5,002 nt of DNA, taken from contig JACXVH010000123.1 in assembly GCA_014763515.1 (NCBI GenBank), positions 1 through 5,002 of the forward strand, given 5' to 3'. Of this stretch, positions 1-5,002 are shown in pieces. This stretch comes from Flavobacteriaceae bacterium. Lineage in GTDB: Bacteria > Bacteroidota > Bacteroidia > Flavobacteriales > Flavobacteriaceae. The notes below the pieces were generated by a model, which was not told the origin of the DNA, searched no databases, and saw only the letters and a program-made list of their open reading frames with translations. Within the stretch, counting starts at the first letter, position 1. The number at the start of each line of letters is the position of its first letter. A program made the translations under genes and the position numbers.

Positions 1-27
1 CTCATAATCTTAAAATATTTATAAATT

Positions 28-273
28 ATGAAAAAACTATTTTTTAGCTTAATTGCTACAGTAATGATTTCATCATTTGCTCTTGCAAATACAGATGAAA
101 TAAAAGTAAATGATTTTATTGAAAATCAAAAAATTGTTTTAACAAACACTCAAGAATTAAATGAAGATGATTTCTGGTTTTGTTATGAAATTGGAAGATC
201 TAGTAGTACTGATTTAATGACTGGAGATGTTATTACTACAGTAACATATAGATGTACTTGGTATTCATTATAA
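28..273 (+). CDS. Small secreted two-cysteine protein, unknown function
   Basis: This encodes an 81-residue protein that I do not recognise as a member of any named family. Residues 1-20 form a textbook signal peptide: Lys-Lys after the start, a hydrophobic core (LFFSLIATVMISSF), and an ALA cleavage site before Asn21. The mature product would be about 61 residues, acidic (11 Asp/Glu against 4 Lys/Arg), and located in the periplasm or outside the cell. Its two cysteines, C52 and C76, each sit among aromatic residues (WFCYE and YRCTW) on either side of a Gly/Ser/Thr-rich middle. This suggests a small beta-hairpin closed by a disulfide, which is an inference. The ATG start is supported by the signal peptide; the leader is A/T-rich with no Shine-Dalgarno, as is usual in Bacteroidota. 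Only 27 bases of upstream sequence are present, so the promoter cannot be seen. A strong hairpin follows the stop after 4 nt, which suggests a separate transcript or an attenuated operon with the next gene. Confidence 0.75.
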   Translation: MKKLFFSLIATVMISSFALANTDEIKVNDFIENQKIVLTNTQELNEDDFWFCYEIGRSSSTDLMTGDVITTVTYRCTWYSL

Positions 274-277
274 CAAC

Positions 278-304
278 AAAGCAGGTATTTACAATACCTG
301 CTTT
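278..304 (+). terminator. Perfect 12-bp hairpin, probable intrinsic terminator or attenuator
   Basis: The arm AAAGCAGGTATT (278-289) and its exact reverse complement AATACCTGCTTT (293-304) flank a 3-nt loop (TAC). The stem begins 4 nt after the small-protein stop and ends 14 nt before the GLPGLI start. The A-rich 5' base and the T-rich 3' base (CTTTAATTTC) give the usual A-stem-T look of an intrinsic terminator, but the T tract is interrupted. Termination may therefore be partial, allowing some read-through into the downstream pair. No promoter with a convincing Bacteroidota -33 TTG and -7 TAnnTTTG pair was found between 274 and 318, which makes read-through plausible. Because the stem is symmetric, it could act on either strand. 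Confidence 0.7.
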
Positions 305-318
305 AATTTCTTAAATTT

Positions 319-1032
319 ATGATAACAAAAAAAAATATTTTAGTTTTTATTTTTTCTCTTTTTTCAACTATAAATTGTTTTTCACAAACATTGAAAGGCA
401 TTTATACAATACAACACTTGAAAGGTATTGGGGATACGAGTGAGTTAACAGAAAGAGCAAAAAAGCCATTATACTTCAGTTATACTTACACAAAAAACAA
501 ATCATTACAAGAGCTAATAGAAGGTGGTGGTACTTTTATTGACACAATTTATAATGAATACCAAGAAGTGCCCGGTGAAAAATTTGAATCTAAAGCTATA
601 ACAATAAGACCTAAAAAAGGATTCTATTATAAAGATTTCAATATATCAAATTATAGAGTTTTTTTTGACCAAAATAATTCTCAAACATACATATCAGATT
701 TATTGCCAAAATATGAATGGGAACTTACAAATGAAACAAAAATAATTTCAGGTTACAACTGTAAAAAAGCTACAACTGTAAAAAGAATACTTGGTAGAAC
801 AATAAATGTTACTGCTTGGTTTTGTGAAGAAATTTCAATACAAGATGGCCCAATGGATTTTAGTGGGCTCCCTGGATTTATAGTACAAATTGAAAATAAC
901 GACACTACGATAATAAAATTTGAAAAAATAAAAATAATTACAAATAGTACAACAGAAATTATTTTACCTGAAATTACTTCAAAACCAATAACTATAAAAG
1001 AATACGAAACAAATACTCTGAATGGAAAATAG
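319..1032 (+). CDS. GLPGLI family exported protein
   Basis: This 237-residue protein belongs to the GLPGLI family (TIGR01200/Porph_ging), an exported family of unknown biochemical function found mainly in Bacteroidota. The signature is clear: W134 with the following ETKIISGYNCKKATT segment (about 139-153), then AWFCEEISIQDGP (166-178) and the name motif as GLPGF (183-187, GLPGFIVQIE). A signal peptide covers about residues 1-23 (Lys-Lys, hydrophobic ILVFIFSLFSTI, probable cut after FSQ). C20 is not in a good lipobox, so a lipoprotein is unlikely. Two mature cysteines, C148 and C169, may pair. The length is within the ordinary range for the family. The ATG at 319 is the natural start because it immediately precedes the signal peptide. 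The 3' end overlaps the next gene by 11 nt, so the two are probably made together. The protein presumably works in the periplasm or at the outer membrane with the downstream barrel protein; this is inferred from context only. A run of nine A (327-335) lies in codons 3-6. Confidence 0.9.
   Translation: MITKKNILVFIFSLFSTINCFSQTLKGIYTIQHLKGIGDTSELTERAKKPLYFSYTYTKNKSLQELIEGGGTFIDTIYNEYQEVPGEKFESKAITIRPKKGFYYKDFNISNYRVFFDQNNSQTYISDLLPKYEWELTNETKIISGYNCKKATTVKRILGRTINVTAWFCEEISIQDGPMDFSGLPGFIVQIENNDTTIIKFEKIKIITNSTTEIILPEITSKPITIKEYETNTLNGK
1022..1032 (+). other. Stop-start overlap, likely translational coupling
   Basis: The ATG of the outer-membrane gene (1022-1024) lies inside the last codons of the GLPGLI gene, whose TAG stop is at 1030-1032. 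The shared sequence is ATGGAAAATAG, read in two frames. No Shine-Dalgarno-like sequence precedes the inner ATG. Re-initiation by ribosomes finishing the upstream gene is the likely mode of translation, implying linked dosage of the two proteins. Confidence 0.7.
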
Positions 1033-3667
1033 TTCAAATTTGATTTTAAAATTTAGAATATTCATACTGTTATTCCCATTTATAAGTTTAGGTCAAACAT
1101 TCAAAGGAAAAATTGAGGATACTAATGGCAATTCAATTAGTAATGCTTCTATTCAAGTTAAAAGTTTTGATGATTCAAATACGCTACTTTTTACAACAAG
1201 TAACTCGAATGGTGAATTTGAATTATCAAAAAAAATAAATCAAACACAAATCTTATTAAAAATCTCATTTATTGGTTTTGAAACTATAAAAAAGCAAATC
1301 AAAATTAATGATGGTATAAATGATTTTGGCACGATTACATTAATTGAAAATATTGAAGAATTAAAAGAGGTTATAGTAAAAGCAGAATCTTCTGGCATTT
1401 CTCAAAAAGGAGACACCACAACCTATAAGGTAGAGAGATTTTTAAATGGGACAGAGGAAAATCTAAAAGATGTAATAGAAAAAATACCTGGATTAAATGT
1501 AAATGATAAGGGGAAAATCACTGCAAATGGCAAAACAATTTATAAGTTATTAATCGATGGTGAAGATTTATATAAAAACCAACATCAAATTGCTACAGAA
1601 AATTTACCCTCTAATTTAATTAATTCTATTGAATTAATACAAAATTACATTGGCTTTGAAAATTTAAATAAAGAAGAAAAATCAGGGAAAACTGCACTTA
1701 ACATAAAAATTAAAGAAGAATATAAAAACAAAGTTAGTGGCTTTATTGAGGTTGGAAAAGGTTTTGATGGGCAGTATAAAGTAAAAAATTCGATTTTCAA
1801 CTTTAATAAAAAAATTCAATTTTCTGCAATAACAAATTTAAATAATATTGCTGAAAATCCTATTTCAATAGATGATTATTTGGATTTAACGCAAGAAAAA
1901 GAGGAAGGTAATGAAAGTAAAGTTGTCTTTTCAAATCTCAATGACATTCCTAATTTTTTAACTTCGAAAGATAGAGTTTCTTCTAAAAAAAATATTTTCA
2001 ATTCATTAAACTTAATTTACAACATTAATAAGAAAACTAAATTAGATTTTTATTCTATAATAAATAACTCTAATCAAACTTTGAATATATTTAGAGAACA
2101 AAAATATTATGATTTAGATACTGATTTAACAATTATTGAAGATAAAAAAAATATTGAAAAAAACACATTTGGAACACTAAATGCAAAATTAGTTTATAAA
2201 AAAAACGAAAACACCATTCATATAATAAAATCCAACTTTATATTTGATATAAGTAAAAACACAAATAATATTGTTAACCATACAAATTCTAATACAAAAG
2301 AAATTTCTCATTACAATCAATTAGAAAGTCGAACTTTCAATATATCATATAATTTAAGTAAAAAAATTAAAATTAGTTATTTTAATTTTAAATCATTCTA
2401 TATAAATTCAAACAACAATAATGATTTGGAAATCAAATCAAATGATGTTTTTTTAACACCAAATTACTTAAATAGTGACAATAACTTAGTTCAATACTCT
2501 AAAAAGTCAACGAGTGAATTTAAAAGCATAGGATCGTATCAGTTCACAAAAAATAAGTTTACATTCCAATTTTTACAAACCCTTAATTTTAATAATTCCA
2601 AACTTAATTCGGTATTAAATAATTCTGAAAACATAAATAATTTAAAATTAAACAATTTTATAAGTTCGTCAAGTTTGAGTATCAAATATCAAATTAACTC
2701 TATTTTTGATATTTCATTTAAGCCAGATTATTCTTTTAATAATATTGATTTTAATAACAATTCTCAATTCATTTCTTATTTTGGATATAACGCAAGTATA
2801 AAAGCGCGCTTTAATTCTACAAATATTTTACAAATAAGCAACTCTTTATCAAATAACAATACTAATGTAGACAACTTATTAGTTTCTGACATTGTAAAAG
2901 ATTACCGCACAGTAACTAATAATTATAATGTAGCATCAATAAGTATTTTACCTTCACAACAATATAATTTAAATTATTTTAGTTTTGACATTAAAAATAA
3001 ATTTTCTTTCATTTTTAATGCCTCACACAGAAGAAACACAAAATCTATTGAAAACAATATAATTTCAACAGAAAATATTACTTTTCTTAGTAATAGCATA
3101 ATTTCAGGAGAAAAATTCAATTCCATGCTAATTTTCATTGAGAAACAACCACGAAAATTACCATTCGCTTTTTCTATTAGTACATCTTATACAAATTTAT
3201 CCAAAACAGTACTTAATAATAATGACGAAATAGAATTTAAAAATCACTTATTCTCTGGAATGTTTGAAATAAAATCAAGATATAAAGAATTTCCAGTTTA
3301 TTTTAATGTAGGCATAAAAGCATCTAACGACATCTATTTATATAACGATTTCAAAAGTGAATTAAACTCATATCAAATATATTGTAAACTAAATGGTAAA
3401 GTATTTAGAAATGTCTATTGGAATTTAAATACTGATTATTTTAATTTCAAAAATCAATCATTACAAACTAATTATTTAAACATTAGCCCAATTTTAAGAT
3501 TTTCAAAAGAAAAAACAAACTTTGAATATTCATTAATTGGTAATAATATCTTAAACATAGATAATGTAAATGTTTTAGAAAATTACAGTAATTCAAACTA
3601 TTCAGAACTTGTAAGAAAACCCGTTTTAAGTGGTTATGTACTTTTTCAGCTAAAATATAAGTTCTAA
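1022..3667 (+). CDS. Outer-membrane beta-barrel protein, TonB-dependent receptor-like, with carboxypeptidase-regulatory-like domain
   Basis: This is an 881-residue outer-membrane protein. Domains in order: a signal peptide of about residues 1-25 (hydrophobic IFILLFPFISLG, probable cut after GQ); a carboxypeptidase-regulatory-like beta-sandwich at about 27-107, beginning FKGKIEDTNGNSISNASI; a TonB-box-like LKEVIVKA at 114-121; and a plug-like domain at about 130-230 with IPGLNVNDKGKITANGK, LLIDGEDLY and NLPSNLINSIELI. The rest (about 238-881) is an alternating polar/hydrophobic barrel ending in Phe (LKYKF), as outer-membrane barrels do for BAM recognition. The barrel is strikingly rich in Asn and Ser, consistent with the AT-rich DNA. 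The layout matches Bacteroidota TonB-dependent receptors and the related outer-membrane beta-barrel family; a transported substrate cannot be named. The lack of a SusD-like neighbour argues against a glycan SusCD pair. It is probably co-translated with the overlapping GLPGLI gene, a pairing I recall as recurrent in Flavobacteriia. The reading frame is intact, and the gene ends 2 nt from the convergent mutS stop. Confidence 0.88.
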   Translation: MENSSNLILKFRIFILLFPFISLGQTFKGKIEDTNGNSISNASIQVKSFDDSNTLLFTTSNSNGEFELSKKINQTQILLKISFIGFETIKKQIKINDGINDFGTITLIENIEELKEVIVKAESSGISQKGDTTTYKVERFLNGTEENLKDVIEKIPGLNVNDKGKITANGKTIYKLLIDGEDLYKNQHQIATENLPSNLINSIELIQNYIGFENLNKEEKSGKTALNIKIKEEYKNKVSGFIEVGKGFDGQYKVKNSIFNFNKKIQFSAITNLNNIAENPISIDDYLDLTQEKEEGNESKVVFSNLNDIPNFLTSKDRVSSKKNIFNSLNLIYNINKKTKLDFYSIINNSNQTLNIFREQKYYDLDTDLTIIEDKKNIEKNTFGTLNAKLVYKKNENTIHIIKSNFIFDISKNTNNIVNHTNSNTKEISHYNQLESRTFNISYNLSKKIKISYFNFKSFYINSNNNNDLEIKSNDVFLTPNYLNSDNNLVQYSKKSTSEFKSIGSYQFTKNKFTFQFLQTLNFNNSKLNSVLNNSENINNLKLNNFISSSSLSIKYQINSIFDISFKPDYSFNNIDFNNNSQFISYFGYNASIKARFNSTNILQISNSLSNNNTNVDNLLVSDIVKDYRTVTNNYNVASISILPSQQYNLNYFSFDIKNKFSFIFNASHRRNTKSIENNIISTENITFLSNSIISGEKFNSMLIFIEKQPRKLPFAFSISTSYTNLSKTVLNNNDEIEFKNHLFSGMFEIKSRYKEFPVYFNVGIKASNDIYLYNDFKSELNSYQIYCKLNGKVFRNVYWNLNTDYFNFKNQSLQTNYLNISPILRFSKEKTNFEYSLIGNNILNIDNVNVLENYSNSNYSELVRKPVLSGYVLFQLKYKF

Positions 3668-3669
3668 AA

Positions 3670-5002
3670 TTATTTTTTTACCAACATTCGTTTTATTTCG
3701 TTTAGCTTCATTAAAGCCTCCACAGGCGTTAATGTATTGATATCTAAATTCACAATTTCTTCTTTAATTTCCTCTAAAAGTGGATCATCTAAATTAAAAA
3801 AACTTAATTGTAGTTCATCATCTGTTGATTTTAATCCACTTAGTTCTTCAGCAGAATGATCTTTCTCTAATTTCTTCAACATTTTCTGAGCTTTTTGAAT
3901 CACCGTTTGAGGCATTCCAGCCATTTTAGCAACATGAATACCAAAACTATGTGCACTGCCACCTTTGACTAATTTACGAATAAATAAAACCGTATCTTTT
4001 AATTCCTTAACCGAAACATTAAAGTTTTGAATACGCTCAAAAATAACTTCCATTTCATTTAACTCGTGATAATGCGTAGCAAAGAGCGTTTTTGGCTTGT
4101 GTGGATGTTCGTGTAAATATTCGGAAATAGCCCATGCAATTGAAATTCCGTCATAGGTTGAAGTTCCGCGTCCAATTTCATCCAACAACACCAAACTTCT
4201 TTCTGATATATTATTCAAAATAGAAGCCGTCTCATTCATTTCTACCATAAAGGTCGATTCTCCCATTGAAATGTTATCGCTCGCTCCTACTCTGGTAAAA
4301 ATCTTATCAACTATTCCCATTCGAACACTTTCAGCAGGAACAAAACTTCCCATTTGTGCCAACAACACAATTAAAGCGGTTTGACGCAAAATTGCCGATT
4401 TACCCGACATATTGGGGCCTGTAATCATAATGATTTGTTGGCTTTCTCTATCCAAATACACATCATTAGAAATATAAGGAACACCAATAGGCAATTGCTT
4501 TTCAATAACTGGATGACGTCCTTCTTTTATTTCTAAATCGAAAGAATCGTCTAAAATAGGTCGGGCATAATTATTCTCAATCGCTAATTGCGTGAATGAT
4601 TGCAAACAATCTAATTGCGCTACTAAATTCGCATTATGTTGCACGGGTTTTATATACGTTGCCATCCAATTAATCAACTGTTCAAAAATTTGATTTTCTA
4701 ACAATTGAATCTTTTCTTCGGCTCCTAAAATCTTGGCTTCGTATTCTTTTAATTCTTCGGTAATATATCGCTCTGCACTTACTAAAGTTTGCTTACGAAT
4801 CCATTCCGACGGAACTTTATCTTTATGAGTATTTCGAACTTCAATGTAATATCCAAAAACATTATTAAAAGCTACTTTTAAAGAAGGAATTCCCGTAGTT
4901 TCGCTTTCGCGTTGCTCTAAATCTTCTAAATAGGCTTTTCCATTTTGAGAAATATTACGCAATTGATCTAACTCTTCATTAATTCCGATTGCAATTGCAT
5001 TT
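3670..5002 (-). CDS. mutS: DNA mismatch repair protein MutS, C-terminal half (5' end outside window)
   Basis: This gene reads leftwards and enters from the right edge. The open frame continues to the window end (NAIAIGINEELDQ before LRNISQNG), so no start codon is present here. MutS binds mismatched or looped DNA, then uses ATP to act as a sliding clamp that recruits MutL. The 443 visible residues cover the lever/clamp region (VAFNNVFGYYIEV) and the whole ATPase domain: Walker A GPNMSGKS (4396-4419), Walker B LVLLDEIG (4171-4194) followed by GRGTSTYDG, and ATHYHEL (4060-4080). After the helix-turn-helix part comes QLSFF (3796-3810), which resembles the beta-clamp-binding motif of MutS proteins, then the conserved C-terminal LTPVEALMKLNEIKRML. 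Full MutS is usually about 850-870 residues, so roughly half is visible. All catalytic motifs are intact, so there is no sign of a mutator defect in this half. Base composition is less AT-rich than in the neighbouring genes. The TAA stop lies 2 nt from the stop of the convergent outer-membrane gene. Confidence 0.98.
   Translation of the reverse strand, partial: NAIAIGINEELDQLRNISQNGKAYLEDLEQRESETTGIPSLKVAFNNVFGYYIEVRNTHKDKVPSEWIRKQTLVSAERYITEELKEYEAKILGAEEKIQLLENQIFEQLINWMATYIKPVQHNANLVAQLDCLQSFTQLAIENNYARPILDDSFDLEIKEGRHPVIEKQLPIGVPYISNDVYLDRESQQIIMITGPNMSGKSAILRQTALIVLLAQMGSFVPAESVRMGIVDKIFTRVGASDNISMGESTFMVEMNETASILNNISERSLVLLDEIGRGTSTYDGISIAWAISEYLHEHPHKPKTLFATHYHELNEMEVIFERIQNFNVSVKELKDTVLFIRKLVKGGSAHSFGIHVAKMAGMPQTVIQKAQKMLKKLEKDHSAEELSGLKSTDDELQLSFFNLDDPLLEEIKEEIVNLDINTLTPVEALMKLNEIKRMLVKK

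Noticed and set aside
258..293. Possible Bacteroidota promoter for the GLPGLI gene (TTG at 258-260, TATTTACA at 286-293)
   Set aside because: The -7 element is a poor match to TAnnTTTG, the spacing of about 25 nt is too long, and the segment overlaps the hairpin stem.
753..1037. 94-residue open frame on the minus strand
   Set aside because: It lies opposite the strongly supported GLPGLI gene, over its most conserved motifs. The hydrophobic, Ile/Val/Phe-rich translation is what the antisense of AT-rich coding DNA gives, and no start context or family resemblance was seen.
3604..3665. Inverted repeat AGAACTT (3604-3610) and AAGTTCT (3659-3665) before a T run, as a terminator for the barrel gene
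   Set aside because: The arms are only 7 bp and are separated by 48 nt, both lie in coding sequence, and the T run belongs to the Lys codons at the end of mutS. Chance is sufficient in such AT-rich DNA.
1022..3667. SusC-type glycan transporter
   Set aside because: There is no SusD-like gene next to it, and about 880 residues is shorter than typical SusC proteins of about 1000. A generic TonB-receptor-like call is safer.
4960..4962. TTG as a start codon for the mutS reading frame
   Set aside because: The frame stays open to the window edge and the upstream residues (AIGINEELDQ) continue normal MutS sequence. TTG here is an internal leucine, and the true start lies beyond the window.

Overview
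The window looks like chromosomal DNA from a member of the Bacteroidota, most likely a Flavobacterium-like Flavobacteriaceae species. The reasons are very AT-rich DNA, start codons preceded by A/T-rich leaders with no Shine-Dalgarno sequence, a GLPGLI-family protein (a family typical of Bacteroidota), and an outer-membrane protein with the Bacteroidota layout of carboxypeptidase-regulatory-like domain, plug and beta-barrel. The genus is an inference from overall character. No rRNA or other taxonomic marker is present.

Layout: (1) 28-273 (+) encodes a small secreted protein of unknown function with a clean signal peptide and two cysteines. (2) 278-304 is a perfect 12-bp hairpin with a 3-nt loop, a likely terminator or attenuator. 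(3) 319-1032 (+) encodes a GLPGLI-family exported protein. (4) 1022-3667 (+) overlaps it by 11 nt and encodes an 881-residue outer-membrane protein resembling TonB-dependent receptors. (5) 3670-5002 (-) is the C-terminal half of the mismatch-repair ATPase MutS, running off the right edge. The two convergent stop codons are only 2 nt apart. No tRNA, rRNA, CRISPR array, insertion sequence or recognisable promoter was seen, and no stretch over 300 bases lacks a gene.

How the genes relate: the GLPGLI gene and the outer-membrane gene form a translationally coupled pair and probably act together at the cell envelope, although the GLPGLI function is unknown. The small secreted protein lies just upstream on the same strand and may be a partner or cargo, or simply an unrelated neighbour separated by the hairpin. 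mutS is a housekeeping gene with visibly higher GC, so the left 3.7 kb looks like an accessory envelope locus inserted beside, or diverging faster than, a conserved chromosomal gene. No clearly new system can be proven from this window. The best candidate is the three-gene envelope locus.
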